Shown here: positions 1-7,046 of the stretch, one piece after another
How positions within the stretch are numbered: position 1 is the first letter of the stretch
Layout of the letters: the number at the start of each line of letters is the position of its first letter
Origin: Flavobacteriia bacterium
Lineage (GTDB): Bacteria > Bacteroidota > Bacteroidia > Flavobacteriales_D > Crocinitomicaceae
NCBI GenBank assembly: GCA_947450325.1
Contig: CANFUT010000003.1
Coordinates: 62,001 to 126,000 of the forward strand
Direction: 5' to 3'
DNA length: 64,000 bases
The notes under the pieces: model-generated
The model's input: only the letters and a program-made list of their open reading frames with translations
Told to the model about the DNA's origin: nothing
Databases searched by the model: none
Position numbers and translations under genes: made by a program

Positions 1-257
1 ATGAATTAGTTTTAGAAATTAAAACTATTCCAAATCCTGCAAACGATCAGGTGTACATTTCGTTCGGAAATCCAATAAATCAAGGACAAATTGTTTGGTT
101 CGATCAATCAGGAAAACAAGTGGGAATGCGACAAATCAATGAATTGACGAATAAAATAACGATTGCTACAAGTGATTTAGAGCAAGGAATTTATACTGTT
201 CGTTATATTGCCGAAGGAAAATATTCAAAAGCAACAAAAATGGTGATAATCCATTGA
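1..257 (+). CDS. C-terminal end of a T9SS type A secreted protein (partial)
   Basis: Only the last 85 residues are inside the window; the frame is open from base 3 with no start, so the gene begins upstream. The visible part is a type A sorting domain of the type IX secretion system: it opens with the IPNPANDQVYI-type motif, followed by beta-strand segments (IVWFDQSGKQV) and the usual ending LEQGIYTVRYI...KATKMVIIH. In this family the domain directs export across the outer membrane and is then cleaved off. The function of the mature protein cannot be judged. A rho-independent terminator follows 30 bases after the stop. Confidence 0.85.
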   Translation, partial: ELVLEIKTIPNPANDQVYISFGNPINQGQIVWFDQSGKQVGMRQINELTNKITIATSDLEQGIYTVRYIAEGKYSKATKMVIIH

Positions 258-287
258 TTTATAATTAAAATTTTAACAATTAAGAAT

Positions 288-317
288 AGTCCGGTATGAA
301 AGCATCGGACTTTTTTT
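288..317 (+). terminator. Rho-independent terminator after the T9SS gene
   Basis: AGTCCG at 288-293 pairs with CGGACT at 306-311 around a 12-base loop, followed by a run of T to 317. It ends the upstream secreted-protein gene. Confidence 0.8.
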
Positions 318-343
318 ATTGTGTTTTTTTATGTTTTACAGAG

Positions 344-374
344 TTGATAATGTTGGTTTTAATTGCTACATTTG
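344..374 (+). promoter_or_regulatory. Bacteroidota-type promoter of cbpA
   Basis: TTGA at 344-347, a 19-base spacer and TACATTTG at 367-374 fit the phylum consensus (TTTG, about 19 bases, TAnnTTTG). The cbpA start lies 38 bases further on. Confidence 0.65.
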
Positions 375-411
375 AGAATAGAGTAAAACATTAAATCTAA
401 AATAAAAACCA

Positions 412-1308
412 ATGGATTTTATTGATTATTACAAACTTTTAGAAATAGACAAAAATGCTTCTGAAGCTGATATTAAAAAGGCTTACAGGAAATTGGCTAG
501 AAAATATCATCCAGACTTAAATCCAAATAATGAGGATGCGAAGAAAAAATTTCAACAAATCAATGAAGCCAACGAGGTGCTTAGCAATGCAGAAAACCGC
601 AAGAAATATGATAAATATGGAAAAGATTGGCAACATGGTGAAGCTTACGAAAATGCAAGAAAATCGCAAGGAAATAATCAGAATTACTCCCATCAAGGTC
701 AAGGATACGATAATGGAGATTTTTCTGACTTTTTTGAATCTATGTTTGGTGGAAGTGCTAATCGCGGTGGCAGGCAATCTAAATTCAAAGGTCAGGATTT
801 GAATGCAACTTTAAACCTCGATTTGAAGGATGTTTTTGAAACACACAAAAGAACCATCACTTTAAATGGTAAAAGTATGAGATTAACGATTCCTGCGGGA
901 ATTGAAAATGGTCAGACAATTAAAATTACTGGTCATGGCGGGGCAGGAGTGAATGGCGGACCAAATGGAGATTTATTTATCACCTTTGAGTTGACTAATC
1001 ATTCCAATTTCAAACGCGATGGAAACAATTTACTTTTGACAATAGATTTGGATTTCTATTTGGCAATTTTAGGTGGAGAATTAATGATTGATACGTTTGA
1101 TGGGAAAAAAGTCAAATTGAAAATCAATGCTGAAACCCAGAATGGTTCCAAAGTGAAATTAAAAGGAAAGGGCTTCCCAATTTATAAACGAGAAAATGAA
1201 TTTGGGGATTTATTAGTAACTTTTAATATCAAAATCCCAACGAATTTAAGCATAGTGGAAAAAGAATTATTTACGAAATTATCAAAACTCAGAAATCATG
1301 GAAATTGA
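412..1308 (+). CDS. cbpA: DnaJ-family co-chaperone CbpA
   Basis: Class B J-domain protein of 298 residues that stimulates DnaK ATPase. Residues 1-70 form the J domain with the HPD motif at 33-35; a Gly/Asn/Gln-rich linker follows (about 75-125), then two DnaJ C-terminal substrate-binding domains (about 130-290). The cysteine zinc-finger module of true DnaJ is absent, which together with the downstream cbpM marks it as CbpA-like rather than DnaJ. The next gene overlaps its end by 11 bases, so the two are co-transcribed and probably translationally coupled. The start is the ATG beginning [10 protein letters not shown], the normal J-domain beginning. Confidence 0.93.
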   Translation: MDFIDYYKLLEIDKNASEADIKKAYRKLARKYHPDLNPNNEDAKKKFQQINEANEVLSNAENRKKYDKYGKDWQHGEAYENARKSQGNNQNYSHQGQGYDNGDFSDFFESMFGGSANRGGRQSKFKGQDLNATLNLDLKDVFETHKRTITLNGKSMRLTIPAGIENGQTIKITGHGGAGVNGGPNGDLFITFELTNHSNFKRDGNNLLLTIDLDFYLAILGGELMIDTFDGKKVKLKINAETQNGSKVKLKGKGFPIYKRENEFGDLLVTFNIKIPTNLSIVEKELFTKLSKLRNHGN

Positions 1309-1603
1309 AAAATACTTTTTGGTAAATCAATTTTGTGTTTCACATGAAGTTGAATATACTTTCATAGAATCTCTTGATCAAATCGGGTTTATCGAAATAC
1401 ATCAAATTGAAAATCAGGACTACATTCATTTAGAACGATTGCCAATTTTGGAAAAGGCAATTAGATTAACGCAAGATTTGAGCTTAGACATCAACGAATT
1501 GGAAATAATCCTAGATTTATTGGAAAAAATTGAAAACCTGCAAGAAGAAAATAAACTGCTTAAATCGAAAATAGAAATGTATCGAAATATTATTTCTGAT
1601 TAG
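1298..1603 (+). CDS. cbpM: Chaperone modulator CbpM
   Basis: Small protein of 101 residues, MerR-like helical family, known in E. coli to bind the CbpA J domain and restrain its action on DnaK. The call rests on size, on position overlapping the end of cbpA by 11 bases, and on the family layout: an N-terminal part with [13 protein letters not shown], then a C-terminal helix rich in Leu/Glu ([18 protein letters not shown]) that should form a coiled coil. It converges on the GNAT gene, with the two stops overlapping by four bases. Confidence 0.85.
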   Translation: MEIEKYFLVNQFCVSHEVEYTFIESLDQIGFIEIHQIENQDYIHLERLPILEKAIRLTQDLSLDINELEIILDLLEKIENLQEENKLLKSKIEMYRNIISD

Positions 1604-2115
1604 ATTTCCATTAGCATCCAGATTGGACAACTAAAATGTCCTGTATTTCCTAGAGGTGCATTCAAACTTTTGAAACCCATGTGCGTGTATATCGAAACTG
1701 CTTTATCGAGTTCAGGCATGGATTCGAGATATATTGCTGAATAATTCATCTTTTTAGCAAATTTGACAGCTTCAGTCAACAACAATTTTCCAATTCCAAA
1801 ACCTCTAAAATCTTTGTCGATATACATTTTGACTAGTTCGCAAACACCTGCGGGTAAACCATCTGTTGGGTAGATTCCAACACCACCAACAACTTCGTCG
1901 TTTACTGTTGCTACAAAATAACCGCAATTTGGTTTTTGAAAATGTTCAAAAAGATGGTCTGTACTTTCATCAAAATATGCCGTTCCTGGTTTTGCAGCGC
2001 CATGTTCTAATAAAGTTTCACGCAATATTTTAGCAATTCTTCCATTGTCTTGAAATTCAATTTCACGGATTTCAGCCGAAAATTCCTTCAGTTCAATTCT
2101 ATTTGTTGCTTTCAT
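1600..2115 (-). CDS. GNAT family N-acetyltransferase
   Basis: A 171-residue acetyl-CoA-dependent N-acetyltransferase; substrate unknown. The GNAT signature is present: VKMYIDKDFRGFGIGKLLL holds the acetyl-CoA pyrophosphate-binding R-G-x-G-I-G loop, followed by the helix and the YTHMGFK element near the C-terminus. I start at the ATG beginning MKATNRIELKEF (2115). A longer reading to 2148 is open but would overlap the redoxin-like gene by 50 bases instead of 17. It is the last gene of the minus-strand run DUF3822-rsmD-coaD-redoxin-GNAT. Confidence 0.85.
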   Translation of the reverse strand: MKATNRIELKEFSAEIREIEFQDNGRIAKILRETLLEHGAAKPGTAYFDESTDHLFEHFQKPNCGYFVATVNDEVVGGVGIYPTDGLPAGVCELVKMYIDKDFRGFGIGKLLLTEAVKFAKKMNYSAIYLESMPELDKAVSIYTHMGFKSLNAPLGNTGHFSCPIWMLMEI

Positions 2116-3568
2116 TGATTTTCTTGATGTCGAAAAATATCTTGTCAATCGTCAAGTATTGTCCATTCGGTTTTGGACCGAGCGCTGGAACATTTACTAT
2201 ATAACCATAAGCGTCAAGTAAAACATACAAGGGCAACGATTCAACGTGATATGCTTTGAAAATTGGGTCATCTGCTTCTAATTCAAATGTTTCCCAAGGC
2301 AAAGATTTGACAGTTTCCAATTGTTTTTTGGTCAATTTATCATTTTTTACAAAAACAGAAATGATGTTTACATCACCACTGTATTTAGCATAAATTGGAA
2401 GCAATAGCTCCAAGTCTTTCGCTGATTCTCTAGTAGAAGGATCGAAAAAATGGATATACAAATGTTTTTTGGAATAATTTCTCAAAGAAACGGATTCACC
2501 TAATTGATTTTTAATCACAAAATCAGGAGCTTTTGAGCCTGGAACCAATTCTGTTAATCTGTAAATCATATTTTTAGCAATAATTCCATTGCTTTTGAAA
2601 ATACTAAATTTGGCAACGCTATCAAGTACACTGATAATATTGGTTTGAGGAAATTCACCCGAATAAAATACATCACTCAGTCCTTTGATCATGATCAATT
2701 CTCGCAATTTTGTATTTCCAGGTTTCATTGCTGGAGTTGGATTTTTTACAACGGTCGGTCGCAAGGTATATTCATCTCCCAGCGCCCGCATGATGAGCGA
2801 AGGACTGTTTTTAAGAAGCCCTAAATACACGCGATTGTTGACTTCCATTTCCAATCGTGAAAAGATATTTTCATAAAACGAAGCAATATAGTCCATGTAA
2901 ATATCTGATTCATAAACTACAGGTGCGTTGTTTAGGAAGAAATCAAATTTTTCATATCTGTTTCTAGTACCTTTAAATTGAATGTCATCTAAGCTCGCTA
3001 TAGAGTATTTTACGTAGGTTTTGAAAAATAAACTTGTGTCTAATTTGTAAGCATTTTCTACATTCATTTTGAACGTATCTAATTTCATAACAAACTCTAA
3101 TCCATTGATTTGCTTTGTGTAAAAATACGTACCAAGAAAGTTATTTGTCCATTTGTCAAAACTCAGGATTTTGTAATTGATATCAGTTGAATCTAATTCT
3201 AAAAAACTGATTTCAACTGAATTTCCATCTGGTCGATAAGCGTCGTATTTATTTTTAGAAGGCATAAAAACTTCGTATTTTGCATTCGGTTGAATGTATA
3301 AAAAGCCTTTATTTTTATTTGATTTCAAGATTACTTTCTGCGTTTTTTCATTAAAAAAAGAGAATTTAAACGTGCTATCAGCTTCAACCATTGTTGTTGC
3401 AATCAAAGCTTCTCGCATAGAGAAATAATCTTCAATCTCGTACAATTCAATTTTTTGTCCAACGTATCCTGGTGCGTAACCTTTCACTTCAGTAGTTTTT
3501 TGACTGAATGCAGGTTGCGACATCGCCAACAAAGCGATTGAAATCAATATAAATTTTATTTTTTGCAT
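2099..3568 (-). CDS. Secreted protein with C-terminal thioredoxin-like domain lacking CXXC
   Basis: 489 residues. A signal peptide (MQKIKFILISIALLAMSQPAFSQ) predicts export to the periplasm. The central 300 residues have no family I recognise. From about residue 340 a TlpA/redoxin-type thioredoxin fold can be seen (PGSKAPDFVIKNQLGESVSL, then KKHLYIHFFDPSTRES, DVNIISVFVKND and ESLPLYVLLDAYG). At the active-site position FFDPSTRES replaces W-C-x-x-C, so it cannot act as a thiol-disulfide oxidoreductase in the usual way. The start at 3568 lies 2 bases after the coaD stop and gives a clean signal peptide; an 8-residue longer start at 3592 would overlap coaD. Confidence 0.8.
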   Translation of the reverse strand: MQKIKFILISIALLAMSQPAFSQKTTEVKGYAPGYVGQKIELYEIEDYFSMREALIATTMVEADSTFKFSFFNEKTQKVILKSNKNKGFLYIQPNAKYEVFMPSKNKYDAYRPDGNSVEISFLELDSTDINYKILSFDKWTNNFLGTYFYTKQINGLEFVMKLDTFKMNVENAYKLDTSLFFKTYVKYSIASLDDIQFKGTRNRYEKFDFFLNNAPVVYESDIYMDYIASFYENIFSRLEMEVNNRVYLGLLKNSPSLIMRALGDEYTLRPTVVKNPTPAMKPGNTKLRELIMIKGLSDVFYSGEFPQTNIISVLDSVAKFSIFKSNGIIAKNMIYRLTELVPGSKAPDFVIKNQLGESVSLRNYSKKHLYIHFFDPSTRESAKDLELLLPIYAKYSGDVNIISVFVKNDKLTKKQLETVKSLPWETFELEADDPIFKAYHVESLPLYVLLDAYGYIVNVPALGPKPNGQYLTIDKIFFDIKKINESNK

Positions 3569-3570
3569 AT

Positions 3571-4032
3571 TTAGGAAACGAGTAAATGACATTTTGTTAC
3601 AAACTGTTCAATAATCCCGCCATTTTTAGCGATTTCACGCACAATGGTTGCGCTAATCGCAGAAACGTTTGGATCAGTCATAAAAAAAACAGTTTCAATT
3701 CCCGCTAAATCGTTATTCATTTGCGCAATCGCTTTTTCATATTCAAAATCTTTCGTATCGCGTAAACCTCTTAAAATGAATGTTGCATCGATGTCTTTGC
3801 AAAAATCTACCGTAAGTTTCTGAAATGAGTTGACAACAATTTTGGGTTCATTTGCATAAATCGATTCAATTTGATTAATCCTTGAATCAAGGGAGAAATG
3901 CGGTGTTTTTGTTGTATTAAAACCAACCCCAATCACAATTTCATCAAAAAGTGGGAGTGCTTTGCTAATTACGCTTTCATGTCCTTTGGTGAAAGGATCA
4001 AATGAACCTGGAAAAAGTGCAATTTTTTTCAT
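3571..4032 (-). CDS. coaD: Phosphopantetheine adenylyltransferase
   Basis: Cytoplasmic enzyme of coenzyme A synthesis, converting 4'-phosphopantetheine plus ATP to dephospho-CoA. It has 153 residues, the normal length. The nucleotidyltransferase signature is complete: GSFDPFTKGH with TxGH at residues 15-18, ILRGLRD in the middle and the ISATIVRE nucleotide-binding motif. The chosen start (MKKIALFPGSFDP) is the universal beginning of the family; a 9-residue upstream extension was not used. It follows rsmD by 10 bases, the widespread rsmD-coaD pairing. Confidence 0.96.
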   Translation of the reverse strand: MKKIALFPGSFDPFTKGHESVISKALPLFDEIVIGVGFNTTKTPHFSLDSRINQIESIYANEPKIVVNSFQKLTVDFCKDIDATFILRGLRDTKDFEYEKAIAQMNNDLAGIETVFFMTDPNVSAISATIVREIAKNGGIIEQFVTKCHLLVS

Positions 4033-4042
4033 GATTGTCAAA

Positions 4043-4618
4043 TTAACTATTTGCTTCATTGGTGTTTAACTCAATTATTTTAGTATTGACTAAAAACGTA
4101 AAATATACATTTCCATATTGCTTGGTCAATTCAAACTGAGGGAAATGTTCCAATTTTGTGTGTCTTCCATGTTCAATAATCACTAATCCATTTTCATTCA
4201 AGAGATTTCGCTCAAAGATTGTTGTAACCAACGATTCATGAATTGGTGAATCATACGGAGGATCAGCGAAAATTAAATCGTAGGTTTTGCTCGTTTTTTT
4301 CAAAAAATCACGAACATCCGCCCTAAAAACTTCTATGTTTTCCTCCATTTTAACTTCTTGCACCAAGTTTTTAATGAATTTCACGCAATTGAAATTTTGG
4401 TCAACTGCAGTGATGTGTCCACTTTCTCGGGAAGCAAATTCCAAGGTGATATTCCCAGTTCCCGCACAAAGATCTAAAATAGCTAAATCAACTAAGGAAT
4501 ATTTGTTTTCCAATACATTGAAAAGTCCTTCTTTGGCATAATCAGTCGTTGGCCTTGAAGGAAAACCTTTAGGTGCTGAAAATCTTCTTGATTTTAATAT
4601 TCCTCTAATTATACGCAA
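4043..4618 (-). CDS. rsmD: 16S rRNA (guanine966-N2)-methyltransferase RsmD
   Basis: 191-residue SAM-dependent methyltransferase that modifies G966 of 16S rRNA during 30S assembly. It starts with the family sequence MRIIRGILKSRRF, has the R-P-T-T-D-x-A-K-E loop, motif I DLCAGTGNITLE and the catalytic FADPPYDSP motif of N-methyltransferases. Its start overlaps the DUF3822 stop by 10 bases and it precedes coaD, so it belongs to the same operon. Confidence 0.95.
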   Translation of the reverse strand: MRIIRGILKSRRFSAPKGFPSRPTTDYAKEGLFNVLENKYSLVDLAILDLCAGTGNITLEFASRESGHITAVDQNFNCVKFIKNLVQEVKMEENIEVFRADVRDFLKKTSKTYDLIFADPPYDSPIHESLVTTIFERNLLNENGLVIIEHGRHTKLEHFPQFELTKQYGNVYFTFLVNTKIIELNTNEANS

Positions 4619-5373
4619 GTTTGTTGGTATTTAAATGGTAAATTTTTTGTCTCAATGACTGAAACTTTTTGCAAATCTTTCAAATGCTTGATTTGATTCA
4701 AAATATTTTCTTTTCGATTTGAAGGCGTATCGACAGAATTATACATGTACAATTGTAAATCTTGTTTTAGTAGTTCTTGTTGTTGTAAACTGAATGAAAG
4801 GTAATACAAAACGTCTTCTTCGTGCAAAGATTCAAAAGTATTGTAAAAAAGCAAATTTCCTTGTTTGATCATCAATATCAAGCAATGTTGTTGATGTAAA
4901 ACGATGTGAACACTTGTTTTAAAAGTTGAATTTGAAAAAATCCCTCTCAAGAAAACAGATCCTTCATGTTGCATTACAATTCTGGGATAGCGAATCACAA
5001 AAAATGATTTCGCCCAAAGCGGAATTTCAAAAACATTTACCAAAGAAAGTTCAGCAATGCGATTGTAATCGACATCATTTGAAATCATTTCTTTGGTAAA
5101 ACACGCTTGGAAAATAGATTTTGCCGAACTTGAACCAAAAACATTCATAGGAACAAGTGTCGACAAAGGACTAAACCATGACAAGGAATAATCATCGTAT
5201 TCTTTGTTTACAAGTCCTTTTTCAGTTAAAAAAGCTTGAATTTGTTCTTTATATTGAAAATCTTTCTTTCCTTCAAATACGATTGCCCCAATTTCAATTA
5301 CTGATTGGTCAATCATTTCCACAACATTCAAAGAATGCTCAGAAAGTACAAAAACGAGGTGTGATTTCGCCAT
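4609..5373 (-). CDS. DUF3822 family protein
   Basis: 254-residue cytoplasmic protein with no signal peptide or membrane segment. Sequence style (LVFVLSEHSLNVVEMIDQ, HIVLHQQHCLILMIKQGNLLFYNTF, a C-terminal YYLSFSLQQQELL helix) and its place directly before rsmD match DUF3822, a Bacteroidota family that I recall as having an actin/HSP70-like ATPase fold without a known role. First gene of the five-gene minus-strand run that ends with the GNAT gene. The repeat-rich spacer upstream (5374-5595) is shared with the divergent helicase gene. Confidence 0.8.
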   Translation of the reverse strand: MAKSHLVFVLSEHSLNVVEMIDQSVIEIGAIVFEGKKDFQYKEQIQAFLTEKGLVNKEYDDYSLSWFSPLSTLVPMNVFGSSSAKSIFQACFTKEMISNDVDYNRIAELSLVNVFEIPLWAKSFFVIRYPRIVMQHEGSVFLRGIFSNSTFKTSVHIVLHQQHCLILMIKQGNLLFYNTFESLHEEDVLYYLSFSLQQQELLKQDLQLYMYNSVDTPSNRKENILNQIKHLKDLQKVSVIETKNLPFKYQQTCV

Positions 5374-5404
5374 AATACAAAGCTACACTTTTTTAGAGAC
5401 ATAA

Positions 5405-5569
5405 GATATTAGACAGTAGACATTAGACAAGTGATTTTCAAAATTAGAACTAGATTTCTTTTAAATTTCAGATAAACGGTGTTGAATTGATGACAATTTT
5501 GAATTCTTCAGTCTAAAGTCTTTAGTCTAATGTCTTTATTCTAAAGTCTAAAATCTTAAAGCGAAGCGG
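5405..5569. repeat. Heptad-like TTAGACT repeat in inverted arrangement
   Basis: The left arm at 5407-5429 repeats TTAGACA/TAGACAT units; the right arm at 5510-5562 repeats AGTCTAA/AGTCTTT units in the opposite orientation, about 80 bases away. It is followed by GCGAAGCGGGTC at 5560-5572. A related element lies at 41062-41230. It is non-coding and sits between divergent genes. Confidence 0.7.
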
Positions 5570-5583
5570 GTCTTTATTAATTC

Positions 5584-5591
5584 TATCTTTG
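5584..5591 (+). promoter_or_regulatory. -7 box of the helicase gene, 4 bases before its start codon
   Basis: TATCTTTG fits TAnnTTTG exactly. Only four bases separate it from the GTG start at 5596, so transcription should begin at or next to the start codon. No good -33 element is visible. Confidence 0.5.
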
Positions 5592-5595
5592 CAAT

Positions 5596-7038
5596 GTGAA
5601 TCCACTAGAAAACAACAAGCGTTCATTTTCTCAGGAAATTGAGCATCAATTTGGTTTTGAGCCGGTTGGTGATCAGGTTTCTGCGATTAAGAAAATGGTG
5701 GATTTTACTTTTGACCAGACAAAAAATGGTGTTTTCATTCTTTCAGGTTATGCCGGAACAGGTAAAACGACATTACTTGGCGCTTATGTAAAAGCACTGG
5801 GCAATTTCAAGAAGAAAACAATTTTGTTGGCACCAACTGGTCGAGCAGCCAAGGTTTTATCAAATCGTTCTAAAAAACAAGCGCTCACAATCCACAAAAG
5901 AATTTATAGAAAAGAAACTGTTGCTGGGGGAGGAGTTCAGTTGGTTTTGGCTCCGAATTTATCGAAAAACACCATTTTTATTGTTGATGAAGCGTCAATG
6001 ATTGGAGATTATAGCATGAATGACGATGGATCGATTTCTGGAAGAAATTTATTGCAAGATTTAGTCAATTATGTGTTTTTTGGTGATGGAAATCAATTGA
6101 TTTTTGTAGGTGATGAAGGACAGTTACCGCCCGTGGGAAGTGATTTTTCTCCTGCTCTGAATTTAGAGTATTTGAGGAATTATTATCCAGAATTGAATTT
6201 GACAGTTTCGAAATTAAAAAAGGTACTACGTCAAACCGAAGATTCTGATATTTTATTGAATGCAACAAGGTTAAGAAATGCACCTGAAGGTAGTTTTCCA
6301 TCGATAAAATTGACCCAAAAATTTGATTTAGTCAGCATTCATGGGGGTGATTTACAGGATGAATTGGAATCTTCTTATTCGAATTTTGGTTCGGATGAAA
6401 CGATTATCATTACACGTTCAAACAAAAAAGCAAATCAATATAATCAGCACATCAGGAATCGAATTTTGTGGTTTGAGGAAGATTTGTGCGGCGGCGATAT
6501 GTTGATGGTAGTGAAAAACAATTATTTCTGGCTGGAAGAGAAATCAGAAGCTGGATTTATCGCTAATGGTGAAATCATAAAAGTTTTGAGAATCACGAAG
6601 CGAGAGGAAATTTATGGTTTTCAATTTGCAAGAGCACGAGTTCAATTGGTTGATTATCCAGATATGGGAGATTTTGAAACCATGTTGTTGGTTGATACTT
6701 TAATGTCTGAAACGCCTTCGTTGCCTCGCGACCAAATGAAAGCTTTGTTTTTTGCTATTGAAGCAGAATATTCGCATGAAAAAAACAAAAAAGTGCGATA
6801 CGAAAAGATCATGAAAGATCCTTATTTCAATGCACTTCAAATAAAATTTGCCTATGCAATAACTTGCCACAAATCTCAAGGTGGACAATGGGCTTCCGTA
6901 TTTTTAGACCACGGATATTTGACTGAAGAATTACTTGATAAATCCTTTTTTCGATGGCTTTATACAGGTTTTACAAGGGCATCAGAACGACTTTGTCTGG
7001 TCAATTTTGATTCACATTTTTTTCAAAAAAACAAATAG
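5596..7038 (+). CDS. RecD-like / UvrD-C superfamily 1 DNA helicase
   Basis: 480-residue ATP-dependent helicase of superfamily 1, probably for DNA repair or recombination; the exact role of this stand-alone Bacteroidota family is not known to me. Motifs: Walker A GYAGTGKTT (about 51-59), Ia LLAPTGRAAKVL, Walker B IFIVDEASM, motif III FVGDEGQLPPVG, and a C-terminal UvrD_C_2 part with AITCHKSQGGQW and YTGFTRASERL. The start is a GTG: an in-frame stop lies at 5578-5580 and the next ATG (5695) would remove the conserved N-terminus. It ends 8 bases from the convergent secreted-protein gene. Confidence 0.88.
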   Translation: MNPLENNKRSFSQEIEHQFGFEPVGDQVSAIKKMVDFTFDQTKNGVFILSGYAGTGKTTLLGAYVKALGNFKKKTILLAPTGRAAKVLSNRSKKQALTIHKRIYRKETVAGGGVQLVLAPNLSKNTIFIVDEASMIGDYSMNDDGSISGRNLLQDLVNYVFFGDGNQLIFVGDEGQLPPVGSDFSPALNLEYLRNYYPELNLTVSKLKKVLRQTEDSDILLNATRLRNAPEGSFPSIKLTQKFDLVSIHGGDLQDELESSYSNFGSDETIIITRSNKKANQYNQHIRNRILWFEEDLCGGDMLMVVKNNYFWLEEKSEAGFIANGEIIKVLRITKREEIYGFQFARARVQLVDYPDMGDFETMLLVDTLMSETPSLPRDQMKALFFAIEAEYSHEKNKKVRYEKIMKDPYFNALQIKFAYAITCHKSQGGQWASVFLDHGYLTEELLDKSFFRWLYTGFTRASERLCLVNFDSHFFQKNK

Positions 7039-7046
7039 CAAATTCT

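Noticed and set aside
1600-2148. Longer start for the GNAT gene (2148)
   Set aside because: It would overlap the upstream gene by 50 bases and add 11 residues not typical for the family; ATG 2115 is a better start.
5405-5569. Possible CRISPR array
   Set aside because: The repeat units are about 7 bases, continuous and partly inverted, without spacers of even length and without cas genes nearby.
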